From the NCBI RefSeq assembly GCF_002831585.1, contig NZ_CP025113.1, positions 7,939,091 through 8,003,090 of the forward strand: a stretch of DNA of 64,000 bases, in the 5' to 3' direction. A program made the position numbers and the translations under genes. The DNA comes from Bradyrhizobium sp. SK17 (GTDB taxonomy: Bacteria; Pseudomonadota; Alphaproteobacteria; Rhizobiales; Xanthobacteraceae). The notes under the pieces are model-generated. The model saw only the letters and a program-made list of their open reading frames with translations, was not told the origin of the DNA and did not search any database. Below are positions 1-8,939 of this stretch, in pieces. Numbering within the stretch: the first letter of the stretch is position 1; each line of letters begins with the position of its first letter.

Positions 1-1948
1 TCTTCGCCACCGCGCGCGCGGTGGTCTCGTTGTCGCCGGTCAGCATCACGATGCGCAGGCCTTCGGCACGCAACGCCTGCAACGCATTCGCCGCCGACGG
101 CTTGACCGGATCGGCGATCGCGATCACGCCCGCGACACGGCCATCGACCGCGACATAGATCGCGGTTGCGCCGTCGCGGCGGGCAGCTTCGGCCGCCAGG
201 TCCAGTGCTGCCGTCGCGATCTTCAGTTCGGCCATCAGCACAGCATTGCCGAGCGCAATTTGTCTGCCCTCGACCGTGCCGGTCGCGCCCTTGCCGGAGG
301 GCGAGGCAAAATTGCTGACGGCGAAAGCCGCGACCCCGCGCTCCGCAGCGGCCGCGATGATCGCCCGCGCCAGCGGATGCTCGCTGCCCTGCTCGACGCT
401 GGCGGCGAGACGCAGCAGGTCGTTGTCCTCGATGCCTTCGGCGGAGATAATGCGTACGACCTTCGGCTTGCCCTCCGTGAGCGTGCCGGTCTTGTCGATG
501 ACAAGCGTGTCGATCGCCTCCATCCGCTCGAGCGCCTGCGCGTCGCGGATCAGGATGCCGGAATGTGCGCCACGCCCGACGCCGACCATGATCGACATCG
601 GCGTCGCCAGGCCCAGCGCGCAGGGGCAGGCGATGATCAGCACCGTGACGGCTGCAACCAGCGCAAAGCTCAGCCGCGGCTCGGGGCCGAACACGGACCA
701 GGCGATGAAGGCCAGCACGGCGGCTGCGATCACCGCCGGCACGAACCAGCCGGCAACGCGGTCGGCGAGCCGCTGGATCGGCGCGCGCGAGCGCTGCGCC
801 TTCGCCACCATGTCGACGATGCGCGACAGCATGGTGTCGCGGCCGATCTTCTCGGCGCGCATCACGAGACCGCCGCTCTGGTTGACGGTGCCACCGATCA
901 CGCTCGCACCTTCCGCCTTCGTGACCGGCATCGATTCACCCGTCACCATGGATTCGTCGATGACGGCGCTACCCTCGATGACGACGCCGTCGACCGGCAC
1001 CTTCTCACCGGGGCGCACGCGCAGGCGATCGCCGACCTTGATCGCGTCGATGTCGATGTCCTCGTCGCCCTGGTCGGTGACGCGGCGCGCGGTCTTGGGC
1101 GCGAGGCCGAGCAGCGCCCGGATCGCACCCGAGGTCTGCGCGCGGGCGCGCAGCTCCAGCACCTGGCCGAGCAGCACCAGCACCGTAATCACGGCCGCCG
1201 CCTCGAAATACACCGCGACCGCGCCATGCATGTCGCGGAACGCCGGCGGGAACAGCTGCGGTGCCAGCGTCGCGATCACGCTGTAGAGATAGGCGACGCC
1301 GGTGCCGATCGCGATCAGCGTGAACATGTTGAGATTGCGCGTGACCAGCGATTGCCAGCCACGCACGAAGAACGGCGCGCCGGCCCACAGCACCACCGGC
1401 GTCGCCAGCACGGCCGAGATCCAGTTCGAGGTCGATTGCTGCACCAGGTGCATCAGCCCGAGATGGCTGCCCATCTCGAGCACGAACACCGGCAAGGTGA
1501 GCGCCAGCGCGATCCAGAACCGCCTGGTCATGTCGATCAGTTCGGGATCGGGACCGTCGTCGAGCGAGACCTGCTCGGGCTCCAGCGCCATGCCGCAGAT
1601 CGGGCAAGAGCCGGGACCGACCTGGCGCACCTCGGGGTGCATCGGGCAGGTGTAGATCGTGCCGGCAGGCGCCGGCGGCTCCGCCTCGCGCGGCTTGAGG
1701 AATTTCTCCGGCTCGGCCTCGAAGCGTTCGCGGCAGCGGCCGCTGCAAAACAGGTACTCTTCGTCCTTGTACGTGAAGCGATGCTTGGCGGTGGCACGAT
1801 TGACCTTCATGCCGCAGACCGGATCGATTGCGAACGCCGCATCGGCGGGCGTCGTGTCGTGATCATGCTTGCCGCCGCAGCAGGAATGCGCGGCCGCGCC
1901 ATGATGGTGTTGATCTTCGTGCGAATGGTCGTGCGTTGCCTGTGCCAC
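1..1948 (-). CDS. copA: Copper-translocating P1B-type ATPase (N-terminal part, cut by window edge)
   Basis: Inner-membrane ATPase that exports Cu(I). The GTG start at 1948 follows an AAGAG ribosome site; the C-terminal end lies beyond position 1, so about 649 residues are visible. The N-terminus is His-rich, then a YHS domain (about 38-84, IDPVCGM), then a short heavy-metal-binding module (about 98-125, YTCPMHP and CPICGM) in place of the usual HMA domain. The transport motif IACPCALGLATP, the phosphorylation motif DKTGTLTEGKPK, SEHPLA and the start of the GDN hinge motif are all present. It is divergent from a CsoR-type repressor with a shared operator, which supports copper rather than zinc or cadmium as substrate. 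Confidence 0.93.
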   Translation of the reverse strand, partial: MAQATHDHSHEDQHHHGAAAHSCCGGKHDHDTTPADAAFAIDPVCGMKVNRATAKHRFTYKDEEYLFCSGRCRERFEAEPEKFLKPREAEPPAPAGTIYTCPMHPEVRQVGPGSCPICGMALEPEQVSLDDGPDPELIDMTRRFWIALALTLPVFVLEMGSHLGLMHLVQQSTSNWISAVLATPVVLWAGAPFFVRGWQSLVTRNLNMFTLIAIGTGVAYLYSVIATLAPQLFPPAFRDMHGAVAVYFEAAAVITVLVLLGQVLELRARAQTSGAIRALLGLAPKTARRVTDQGDEDIDIDAIKVGDRLRVRPGEKVPVDGVVIEGSAVIDESMVTGESMPVTKAEGASVIGGTVNQSGGLVMRAEKIGRDTMLSRIVDMVAKAQRSRAPIQRLADRVAGWFVPAVIAAAVLAFIAWSVFGPEPRLSFALVAAVTVLIIACPCALGLATPMSIMVGVGRGAHSGILIRDAQALERMEAIDTLVIDKTGTLTEGKPKVVRIISAEGIEDNDLLRLAASVEQGSEHPLARAIIAAAAERGVAAFAVSNFASPSGKGATGTVEGRQIALGNAVLMAELKIATAALDLAAEAARRDGATAIYVAVDGRVAGVIAIADPVKPSAANALQALRAEGLRIVMLTGDNETTARAVAK

Positions 1949-1986
1949 GAAACTCTTCCCGGCCGTATCCCGGCCTCTTGATTTAC

Positions 1987-2003
1987 ATACCCTAGGGGGG
2001 TAT
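1987..2003. promoter_or_regulatory. Candidate CsoR operator between copA and csoR
   Basis: A 17-base near-palindrome, ATACCC-TAGGG-GGGTAT, lies between the divergent ATPase and CsoR genes. It fits the G/C-tract palindromes flanked by AT that CsoR-family copper sensors bind. It runs right up to the first possible csoR start codon (2004), so bound repressor would block its own gene as well as copA. The function is inferred from position and symmetry. Confidence 0.75.
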
Positions 2004-2288
2004 ATGCGTCGTATGAGAGACGAGGTCAAGACATCCTGTTTAAAACGGCTCAAACGGATCGAGGGTCAGATCCGCGGGTTGGCTACCATGGTCGAGGAAG
2101 ATCGTTACTGCATCGACGTGGTGACGCAGATCGCGGCCGCGCGCGCAGCGCTACGCCGCGTCGAGGAAGAGGTGCTGCGCGATCATGTGGCGCATTGCGT
2201 GGAGCATGCGATCTCGTCCGGCGACAAGGCCGACCAGCGGCGCAAGATCACCGAGCTGATGGACGTGATCGGGCGCGCGGATCGCTGA
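2004..2288 (+). CDS. csoR: CsoR-family copper-sensing transcriptional repressor
   Basis: Small all-helical metal-sensing repressor of the DUF156 family, 94 residues if started at 2004. The Cys-His-Cys Cu(I) ligand set is visible: Cys in DRYCIDV, then His and Cys in DHVAHCVEH, the pattern of copper sensors rather than the nickel or formaldehyde branches. ATG 2004 directly abuts the operator palindrome and would give an almost leaderless message; ATG 2013 is an alternative with the G-run as ribosome site about 12 bases upstream. It is divergent from the copper ATPase it presumably controls. Confidence 0.92.
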   Translation: MRRMRDEVKTSCLKRLKRIEGQIRGLATMVEEDRYCIDVVTQIAAARAALRRVEEEVLRDHVAHCVEHAISSGDKADQRRKITELMDVIGRADR

Positions 2289-2323
2289 GCGCGGTTTGGC
2301 CGTGCCTTGTCCGCATACTCGAT

Positions 2324-2454
2324 GTCGTCCCGGCGAAGGCCGGGACCGATAACCACAGGACTTGGTTGTTTGCGTGAGCTAGGGCCCCAGCGTGCTTGAT
2401 AACCACTCCCTGTGGTTATGGGTCCCGGGTCACGCTTCGCTTGCCCGGGACGAC
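2324..2454. repeat. Intergenic palindromic repeat, family A (copy 1)
   Basis: Starts GTCGTCCCGGCGAAGGCCGGGACC and ends with the matching CCCGGGACGAC, with an inner inverted pair ATAACCACAGG / CTGTGGTTAT. The whole 131-base unit can fold into a long imperfect hairpin. It fills the gap between csoR and ychF, which converge. Four more copies are in the window (12685, 15552, 16958, 43794). Confidence 0.85.
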
Positions 2455-2512
2455 GTGGGGAGAAAGCGGCGCTTAATTCACTGCCGCCTTGAGCGCCGCT
2501 AAAAATCGCCGA

Positions 2513-3610
2513 TCAGGTATTGAACCGGAAATGCATCACGTCGCCGTCGGCGACGACGTAGTCCTTGCCTTCGAGCCGCAGCTTGCCGGCGTCGCGCGCA
2601 CCGGCTTCGCCGTTGCCGGCGATGTAGTCGGCATAGGCGATGGTCTCGGCGCGGATGAAGCCCTTCTCGAAATCGGTATGGATCACGCCGGCGGCGGCGG
2701 GTGCCTTGGTGCCGCGGTCGATGGTCCAGGCGCGGGCCTCCTTCGGGCCGACGGTGAAATAGGTGATGAGGTCGAGCAGCTGGTAGCCGGCGCGGATCAG
2801 GCGATCGAGCCCGGCCTCTTCGAGGCCCAGCGTCTCCAGGAAGTCGACACGCTCTTCGCGCGACAGCGTCGCGATCTCGGATTCGATCTTGGCCGAGATC
2901 ACGACCGCGACCGCGCCCTCCGCCTTCGCACGCTCGAACACCGCCTTGGAGAAATTGTTGCCGTCCTTGGCCGAGCCTTCCTCGACGTTGCAGACATAGA
3001 GCACGGGCTTCGAGGTCAGGAGGCCGAGCATGCGGAACGCCCGCTCCTCCTCCGGCTTGCGTTCCATACCGCGGGCCGGCTTGCCGTCGCGCAGCAGCAC
3101 CAGCGCGCGATTGACCAGCTCGAGCTGCTCCTTGGCCTCCTTGTCGTTGCCCTTGGCCTTTTTCGACAGATTGTCGACGCGCTTCTCCAGGCTGTCGAGG
3201 TCGGAGAGCATCAGCTCGGTCTCGATGGTCTCGATGTCGGCGAGCGGCGCGATCTTGCCTTCGACATGGGTGATGTCGGAATCCTCGAAGCAGCGCACCA
3301 CATGGGCGATGGCGTCGACTTCGCGGATGTTGGCGAGGAACTGGTTGCCGAGGCCTTCGCCCTGCGAGGCGCCGCGCACCAAGCCGGCGATATCGACGAA
3401 GGTCAGCCGGGTCGGGATGATCTGCGCGGATTTCGCGATCGCCGACAGCTTCTCCAGCCGCGGATCGGGCACCGCCACCTCGCCGACATTCGGCTCGATG
3501 GTGCAGAACGGATAGTTCGCCGCCTGGGCGGCCGCCGTCTCGGTCAGCGCATTGAACAACGTCGACTTGCCGACGTTAGGCAGCCCGACGATCCCGCATT
3601 TGAATCCCAT
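2513..3610 (-). CDS. ychF: Redox-regulated ATPase YchF (Obg-like, OLA1 family)
   Basis: P-loop ATPase of the Obg/YchF family that associates with ribosomes. At 365 residues it has the family's normal length. The N-terminus MGFKCGIVGLPNVGKST carries the Walker A loop; DIAGLVRGASQGEGLGNQFL is the switch/G3 region, and the C-terminus carries the TGS-type domain ending in DVMHFRFNT. The ATG at 3610 is preceded by AGAGGA, and the in-frame codons upstream of it are not family-like. It follows pth by 58 bases, in the common rplY-pth-ychF order. Confidence 0.97.
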   Translation of the reverse strand: MGFKCGIVGLPNVGKSTLFNALTETAAAQAANYPFCTIEPNVGEVAVPDPRLEKLSAIAKSAQIIPTRLTFVDIAGLVRGASQGEGLGNQFLANIREVDAIAHVVRCFEDSDITHVEGKIAPLADIETIETELMLSDLDSLEKRVDNLSKKAKGNDKEAKEQLELVNRALVLLRDGKPARGMERKPEEERAFRMLGLLTSKPVLYVCNVEEGSAKDGNNFSKAVFERAKAEGAVAVVISAKIESEIATLSREERVDFLETLGLEEAGLDRLIRAGYQLLDLITYFTVGPKEARAWTIDRGTKAPAAAGVIHTDFEKGFIRAETIAYADYIAGNGEAGARDAGKLRLEGKDYVVADGDVMHFRFNT

Positions 3611-3668
3611 GTCTTCCTCTGTCCAGCTTGGTCGCGTCCGGCTCGCGCCGGGCATGACCACAAGGAGA

Positions 3669-4283
3669 TCAGGCCGGCCTGTCGCCGCCGTTCTCACCCT
3701 TGTCGAAAAATCCCTTGGCCTGCATCGTCAGATGCACCTTGTTGGCGAACGAGGCGTCCTGCCCCGCGGCCAGCAATCCGGCATTGTCGGCGACGGCCTG
3801 GCACAAGGCCTCCACCCACGCCCGGTCGCTCTTGGCGAAGTCCGACAGCACGTGGCTGTGCACGAGCTCCTTGACGCCGGGATGACCGATCCCGAGCCGC
3901 ACCCGCCGGTACTCGTTGCCGATATGTGCGGAGATCGAGCGCAGCCCGTTATGGCCGGCGATCCCGCCGCCGATCTTGACCCGCACCTTGGCCGGCGGCA
4001 GTTCGAGCTCGTCCTGGAATACGGTGATGTCGGCGGGGGCGAGCTTGAAGAAGTTCGCCGCTTCCTGCACCGCGCGCCCGGACTCGTTCATGTAGGTGGT
4101 CGGCTTCAGCAGCACGACCTTCTCACGATCGACCACGCCCTCGGAGGTCTCGCCCTGAAAGCGACGGCGCCATGGTGCGAAACCATGACGCCGTGCAATC
4201 TCATCGACTGCCAGGAAACCGATATTGTGCCGGTTGCTGGCGTATTTCGCACCGGGATTACCAAGACCAACAAAAAGGCGCAT
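3669..4283 (-). CDS. pth: Peptidyl-tRNA hydrolase
   Basis: Cytoplasmic enzyme that cleaves peptidyl-tRNA released by stalled ribosomes, recycling the tRNA. 204 residues, family-typical. Signatures: [20 protein letters not shown] at the N-terminus with the catalytic His in RHN, the Asn in the [10 protein letters not shown] segment, and the [13 protein letters not shown] loop. It lies 55 bases downstream of rplY and 58 upstream of ychF, all on the minus strand, so it is probably cotranscribed with both. Confidence 0.97.
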   Translation of the reverse strand: MRLFVGLGNPGAKYASNRHNIGFLAVDEIARRHGFAPWRRRFQGETSEGVVDREKVVLLKPTTYMNESGRAVQEAANFFKLAPADITVFQDELELPPAKVRVKIGGGIAGHNGLRSISAHIGNEYRRVRLGIGHPGVKELVHSHVLSDFAKSDRAWVEALCQAVADNAGLLAAGQDASFANKVHLTMQAKGFFDKGENGGDRPA

Positions 4284-4338
4284 GGCACGGTATCCCGCAT
4301 CGGCGCGCCGTCAGATGACCGCGCGCCGACCTGATCGG

Positions 4339-5061
4339 TTACTTCTTCTTGTCGCCACCGCCGGCGGGAGCCTTGGCACCCGCGGCCGGAGCCGAAGCAC
4401 CCGCAGCCGGAGCGGCAGCGGCCGGAGCCGCAGCACCCGCGGCCGGAGCAGCGCCACCAGCAGCCGCCGCAGCCGCGGCCTTCTGCTCTTCGGCGTAGCC
4501 GGACGGCGGCACGATGGTGACCAGGGTTGCGTCCTCGCGGGTCAGCGACTTCACGCCCTTGGGCAGCTTGACGTCGGTGAGATGCAGCGAGTGGCTGATC
4601 TCGAGGCTGCCGACATCGGCTTCGATGTATTGCGGAATGTTGTCGACCGCGCACTCCAGTTCGAGCGCGTGGGTGACGATGTTCACGGTGCCACCGCGCT
4701 TGATGCCCGGGGCGGCTTCCGCGTTCACGACGTGCAGCGGCACGCTGACGCGGATGGTCGCGCCTTCGCCGAGCCGCATGAAGTCGACATGGAGCGGGAA
4801 GTCCTTGACCGGGTCGAGGTGGTAGTCGCGCGGAATCACGCGGTGCTTCTTGCCCTCGATATCGATATCGAACAGCGTGGTCAGGAACCGGCCCGCCAGG
4901 ATGCGCTGGCGCAGTTCACGATCGTCGACCGAGATGGTGACGGGGGGCTGGTTGTCTCCGTAGATCACTCCGGGAACTCTCCCGGCGCGACGCTCTGCCC
5001 GGGCGGCCCCCTTGCCGCTCTTCGGACGCGCGGTCGCCTTCAATTCCTTGACGGTCGCCAT
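4339..5061 (-). CDS. rplY: 50S ribosomal protein L25/general stress protein Ctc, with Ala/Pro/Gly-rich tail
   Basis: 5S-rRNA-binding large-subunit protein, 240 residues, of the long L25/Ctc (TL5-like) type. Residues about 1-95 form the L25 domain (ATARPKSGKGAARAERR, PGVIYGDNQPPV); about 96-185 form the beta-rich second domain. From about 190 on the protein is low-complexity Ala/Gly/Pro with a terminal KKK, a tail common in alphaproteobacterial L25 but variable in length. A short perfect hairpin (GGCCGC-agc-GCGGCC, 5093-5107) sits in its leader about 32 bases before the start codon. First gene of the rplY-pth-ychF group. Confidence 0.95.
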   Translation of the reverse strand: MATVKELKATARPKSGKGAARAERRAGRVPGVIYGDNQPPVTISVDDRELRQRILAGRFLTTLFDIDIEGKKHRVIPRDYHLDPVKDFPLHVDFMRLGEGATIRVSVPLHVVNAEAAPGIKRGGTVNIVTHALELECAVDNIPQYIEADVGSLEISHSLHLTDVKLPKGVKSLTREDATLVTIVPPSGYAEEQKAAAAAAAGGAAPAAGAAAPAAAAPAAGASAPAAGAKAPAGGGDKKK

Positions 5062-5257
5062 AGCGTTAAGTCCTTGTATTTAAAAAGTTAAAGGCCGCAG
5101 CGCGGCCCATGCTCAAGTCCACAGCAAGCCTCCAGGGGTGCGGGGGCCGCGGACGTGGCGGGCTTTTAGCCCCAAAGGGCCGAAATGACAAGGAAATGAA
5201 GGGATTTTTCTTGCGCGCCGCGAGACGCGAGGCCGTAGCCCGGATAGAGCGATTTGC

Positions 5258-5515
5258 CTAGCCGGCACCACCGAGCTTGGCTTCCAGCGCCGCGATCCGG
5301 GCCTTCAGCGCCTCGTTCTCCTCGCGCGCCAGGCGGGCCATGTCCTTGACCGCGTCGAACTCCTCGCGCTTGACCACGTCGAGGTCGCGCAGGATGCGTT
5401 CGGCCTGGTTGCGCATGACCGTGTCGACCTCGCGCTTGACGCCCTGGGCGGCGCCGGCGGCATCGTTCATCAGACGGCCGATCTCATCGAAGAACCGGTT
5501 GCTGGTCTGGGTCAT
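5258..5515 (-). CDS. ubiK: UbiK-family accessory factor for ubiquinone biosynthesis (BMFP domain)
   Basis: Short, 85-residue protein of the YqiC/UbiK family (formerly DUF526). The N-terminal half has RFFDEIGRLMNDAAGAAQG; the C-terminal half is a heptad-rich coiled coil ending EENEALKARIAALEAKLG, the family hallmark, used for trimerisation. Family members help ubiquinone synthesis and bind lipids. ATG 5515 is preceded by GGAGAG about nine bases upstream; a longer reading to 5581 has no family support. It is divergent from the hydrolase gene at 5694. Confidence 0.85.
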   Translation of the reverse strand: MTQTSNRFFDEIGRLMNDAAGAAQGVKREVDTVMRNQAERILRDLDVVKREEFDAVKDMARLAREENEALKARIAALEAKLGGAG

Positions 5516-5693
5516 CTGGCAAAACTCTCCGCGTTCACTGAATCGCGATAAGACAATGGCGATCCCCGCCATCGGGTTCAAGTCCGCCGCGAATGGCAGA
5601 TCTCGCGGGAGCTTGCCTTGTCATGCTCCGGTTTCCTTGCAATCGTATGAACTCACAACAGAAATCGCACATCACAACGCGAGCAGAAACGTC

Positions 5694-6425
5694 ATGATCG
5701 AGCACACCGTCGAGATCCCGACCAAGGACGGCAAGACCACCACCTTCATCACCCATCCCGAGCGCGGCGGCCCCTTCCCGGTCGTCATCTTCTACATGGA
5801 TGCGCCGGCGATCCGCGAGGAGCTGCGCGACATGGCGCGGCGGCTCGGCACCTCGGGCTATTACGTGATGCTGCCCAATATGTATTACCGCGCCGGCGTG
5901 ATGGAGCTCGGCCCGATCAATCCGGATCCGGAATCGCCGGAGCGCAAGCGCATGTTCGAGCTGATGCACTCGCTCAACATTCCGCTGGTCATGGAAGACA
6001 CCAAGGGCCTGCTCGCCTACGCCGAGACGCAGAAGGCCGCCAATACCAAGATCATCGGCACCGTCGGCTATTGCATGAGCGGTCGCTACGCGGTGAACGC
6101 CGCCACGCATTTCGGCGATCGGGTCAAGGCCGCGGCCTCGATCTACGGCACGCATCTGGCAACCGACCAGCCGGACAGCCCGCATCTCGCCGCGCAGAAG
6201 ACCAAGGCCGAGCTGTATTTCGCCTGCGCCGAGACCGACATCTACGCGCCGGCCGAGATCATCGAGCAGGTCAAGGCGGGCATGAAGGGCTCGAACAACG
6301 AGGTCGAGATCTATCCCGGCACGCATCACGGCTTCGCCTTCCCCAAGCGCCCGGTCTACGACCGCGACGCCGCCGAACGGCACTGGGAGCGGTTGCTCGC
6401 GCTCTACCGCCGCAACCTGGTCTGA
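5694..6425 (+). CDS. Dienelactone hydrolase family protein
   Basis: Alpha/beta-hydrolase of 243 residues in the carboxymethylenebutenolidase family. The nucleophile elbow GYCMSGR carries the family's Cys in place of Ser; the acid is probably Asp in AETDIYAP and the base His in GTHHGFAF. The N-terminus MIEHTVEIPTKDGKTTTFI is the usual family start. The true substrate is unknown, since most chromosomal members are not in chloroaromatic pathways and none of those genes are nearby. A GNAT acetyltransferase follows after 16 bases. Confidence 0.9.
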   Translation: MIEHTVEIPTKDGKTTTFITHPERGGPFPVVIFYMDAPAIREELRDMARRLGTSGYYVMLPNMYYRAGVMELGPINPDPESPERKRMFELMHSLNIPLVMEDTKGLLAYAETQKAANTKIIGTVGYCMSGRYAVNAATHFGDRVKAAASIYGTHLATDQPDSPHLAAQKTKAELYFACAETDIYAPAEIIEQVKAGMKGSNNEVEIYPGTHHGFAFPKRPVYDRDAAERHWERLLALYRRNLV

Positions 6426-6441
6426 GGCCGCAAAAGCCGGG

Positions 6442-6933
6442 ATGGCCGACCGCGCGCGCATTCGAGACTATCGAAGCTCCGATGCCGACGAGGTCAACCG
6501 GCTCGCAGTTGCCGCCTTCGACCAATTCCGCCACGCCTTCGACGACTGGCCGGCGATGCGCGCCGGCCTGTCGCGAAGCTCCGAGCTGAGTTCCAGCGGC
6601 GAGATCGTCGTCGCCGATCTCGGCCAACGGCTTGCCGGCGCAGTCGGCTATTTCGGGCCCGGCGTCAAAAAGGCCGCATTCTTCGACCAGTCATGGCCGG
6701 TCATCCGGATGCTGGTCGTCGACCCCGTCGACAGGGGCAAGGGACTCGGGCATGCGTTGACGTCGGAATGCCTTGCCAGAGCGCGGCGCGACCGGTGCCG
6801 GACCATCGCGCTTCACACGAGCCCCATCATGACGGTCGCCTTGCCGATGTATCTGAAGATGGGCTTCAGCAAGCTCCATGACGCTCCGCCAATTCATGGC
6901 GTGCCCTACGCCGTCTACACGAAAGCGCTCTGA
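6442..6933 (+). CDS. GNAT family N-acetyltransferase
   Basis: 163-residue acyl-CoA N-acyltransferase. The fold is indicated by the N-terminal [17 protein letters not shown] strand-helix and by motif A around [19 protein letters not shown] (acetyl-CoA pyrophosphate loop of R-x-x-G-x-G/A type), with a C-terminal LPMYLKMGF segment. The substrate cannot be predicted. It sits between the hydrolase and lgt, with only 5 bases to lgt, so the three may be cotranscribed. Confidence 0.88.
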   Translation: MADRARIRDYRSSDADEVNRLAVAAFDQFRHAFDDWPAMRAGLSRSSELSSSGEIVVADLGQRLAGAVGYFGPGVKKAAFFDQSWPVIRMLVVDPVDRGKGLGHALTSECLARARRDRCRTIALHTSPIMTVALPMYLKMGFSKLHDAPPIHGVPYAVYTKAL

Positions 6934-6938
6934 TCCCG

Positions 6939-7796
6939 ATGCCGTTCCTGCTGATCGACTTTCCAGTGTTCGACCCCATCGCGCTCTCGCTCGGGCCGAT
7001 CGTGATCCGCTGGTATGCGCTGGCCTATATCGTCGGCATCGTGCTGGGCTGGATCTACGCCCGCTCGCTGATCAAGAAGGACCGGCTGTGGGGCGGCCCG
7101 GCGCCGATCACGCTGCCGCAGCTCGACGATTTCATCCTCTGGGTCACCATCGGCATCATCGTCGGTGGCCGCACCGGCTACGTGCTGTTCTACAATCTGC
7201 CGTTCTTCATCGCGCACCCCTCCGAGATCCTCGAATTGTGGAAGGGCGGCATGTCGTTCCACGGCGGCTTCCTCGGCTGCGTCGCCGCGGTGATGCTGTT
7301 TGCCCGCCGCAACAACATCCCGATCCTGTCGCTCGGCGACATCACCACCGCGGTCGCGCCGATCGGCCTGTTCCTCGGCCGGATCGCCAATTTCATCAAC
7401 AGCGAATTGTGGGGCCGCTACGCCGATCCAAGCCTGCCCTGGGCCATGATCTTCCCCAATGGCGGGCCGCTGCCGCGCCATCCGAGCCAGCTCTATGAGG
7501 CCGGCCTCGAGGGCATCGTACTGTTTACCGCGCTGGCGATCATGATCCGGCTCGGGGCGCTGAAGCGGCCCGGCCTGATCCTCGGCAGCTTCATTGCGAT
7601 CTACGGCATTGCCCGGATCATCGGCGAGCATTTCAGGGAGCCCGATCCGCAGCTCGGCTTCCTGTGGGGCGGATTAACCATGGGGATGCTGCTGTCCGTG
7701 CCAATGATCATTGTCGGCGCTATCATCATCACCGCCGCTCTCCGCCGCAAGCCGGACGGGCCGGCGCCGGGCTCGACGACAACAAGTTCAACGTAG
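6939..7796 (+). CDS. lgt: Prolipoprotein diacylglyceryl transferase
   Basis: Integral inner-membrane enzyme that transfers diacylglycerol from phosphatidylglycerol to the lipobox Cys of prolipoproteins. 285 residues with about seven hydrophobic segments. Signatures: [20 protein letters not shown] with the essential His, the Lgt signature [14 protein letters not shown], and HPSQLYE near the end. Its pathway partner lspA is also in the window (43950), and at least one clear lipoprotein substrate is at 10830. Confidence 0.97.
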   Translation: MPFLLIDFPVFDPIALSLGPIVIRWYALAYIVGIVLGWIYARSLIKKDRLWGGPAPITLPQLDDFILWVTIGIIVGGRTGYVLFYNLPFFIAHPSEILELWKGGMSFHGGFLGCVAAVMLFARRNNIPILSLGDITTAVAPIGLFLGRIANFINSELWGRYADPSLPWAMIFPNGGPLPRHPSQLYEAGLEGIVLFTALAIMIRLGALKRPGLILGSFIAIYGIARIIGEHFREPDPQLGFLWGGLTMGMLLSVPMIIVGAIIITAALRRKPDGPAPGSTTTSST

Positions 7797-7820
7797 CGCA
7801 CGTACAATCCAAGGAACGCC

Positions 7821-8939
7821 GTGAGCGAACCCTCCCCGCTGCTGGATGAGATCAGGAAGCTGATCAAGCTGTCCGGGCCGATGCCGGTCTGGCGCTACAT
7901 GGAATTGTGCCTGATGCATCCGCGCTACGGCTATTACCTGTCGCGCGATCCGCTGGGCCGCGAGGGCGATTTCACCACCTCGCCCGAGGTCAGCCAGATG
8001 TTCGGCGAGCTGCTCGGCCTGTGGAGCGCCTCGATCTGGCGCGCGATCGGCTCGCCGGAGACGCTCCGCCTGATCGAGCTCGGCCCCGGCCGCGGCACCA
8101 TGATGTCGGACGCGCTGCGTGCGCTGCGCGTGCTGCCGCCGCTCTACCAGTCGCTCAGCATCCACCTCGTCGAAGTCAATCCGGTGCTGCGCGAGAAGCA
8201 GCGCGCGACGCTGACGGGCGTGCGCAACGTCACCTGGCACGACAGCATCGACGATGTGCCCGAGGGACCGGCGGTGATCCTCGCCAACGAATATTTCGAC
8301 GTGCTGCCGGTGCACCAGATGGTCCGGCGCGAGACCGGCTGGCACGAGCGCACGGTCGGAATGGATGTCAATGGCAGCCTGTATTTCGCGCCTGCTGCCG
8401 AGCCGACGCCGCATTTCGAGGTGCTGCTGCCGCCGCTGGTGCGCGCCGCCCCGCTCGGCGCGGTGTTCGAGTGGCGGCCCGACAACGAGATCATGAAGCT
8501 GGCGACGCGGGTGCGCGACCAGGACGGCGCCGCGCTGATCATCGATTACGGCCATCTGCGCAGCGACGCCGGCGACACCTTCCAGGCGATCGCGCGCCAC
8601 AGCTTCGCCGACCCCTTGAAGAACCCGGGGCAGGCCGACGTGACTGCGCATGTCGATTTCCAGGCGTTGGCGCAGGCTGCCGAGGATGTCGGCGCACATG
8701 TGCACGGGCCGGCAACCCAGGGCGATTTCCTCAAGCGTCTCGGCGTCGAGGCGCGGGCCGCCGGACTGATGGCCAAGGCGACGCCGGAGGTCTCCGCCGA
8801 CGTCGCCAGCGCGCTGAAGCGCCTCACCGATTCCGGGCGCGGCGGGATGGGCTCGATGTTCAAGGTCATGGCCATCTCCGACCCGCGCCTCACCTCGATC
8901 GCAGGTCTCAGCGATCAGCCTGACGAGACCGAACAATGA
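7821..8939 (+). CDS. SAM-dependent methyltransferase, MidA/NDUFAF7 type (DUF185)
   Basis: 372-residue class I methyltransferase related to mitochondrial NDUFAF7/MidA, which methylates an Arg in a complex I subunit. The N-terminus has PMPVWRYMELCLMHPRYGYY and the family's FTTSPEVSQMFGELLG; the SAM loop is LIELGPGRGTMMSD. The GTG start at 7821 follows AAGGA. Stop and start overlap with pgeF (ATGA at 8936), so the two are translationally coupled. A complex I role is family knowledge; the bacterial substrate is not visible here. Confidence 0.92.
   Translation: MSEPSPLLDEIRKLIKLSGPMPVWRYMELCLMHPRYGYYLSRDPLGREGDFTTSPEVSQMFGELLGLWSASIWRAIGSPETLRLIELGPGRGTMMSDALRALRVLPPLYQSLSIHLVEVNPVLREKQRATLTGVRNVTWHDSIDDVPEGPAVILANEYFDVLPVHQMVRRETGWHERTVGMDVNGSLYFAPAAEPTPHFEVLLPPLVRAAPLGAVFEWRPDNEIMKLATRVRDQDGAALIIDYGHLRSDAGDTFQAIARHSFADPLKNPGQADVTAHVDFQALAQAAEDVGAHVHGPATQGDFLKRLGVEARAAGLMAKATPEVSADVASALKRLTDSGRGGMGSMFKVMAISDPRLTSIAGLSDQPDETEQ

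Noticed and set aside
260..1981. Long open frame on the plus strand opposite copA
   Set aside because: It is antisense to a clear copper ATPase, its translation is rich in Arg, His and Asp with no family motif, and such shadows are common at this GC content.
2324..2454. CRISPR-like array from the recurring hairpin units
   Set aside because: The units are scattered singly through the window, not tandem with spacers, and no cas gene is present.
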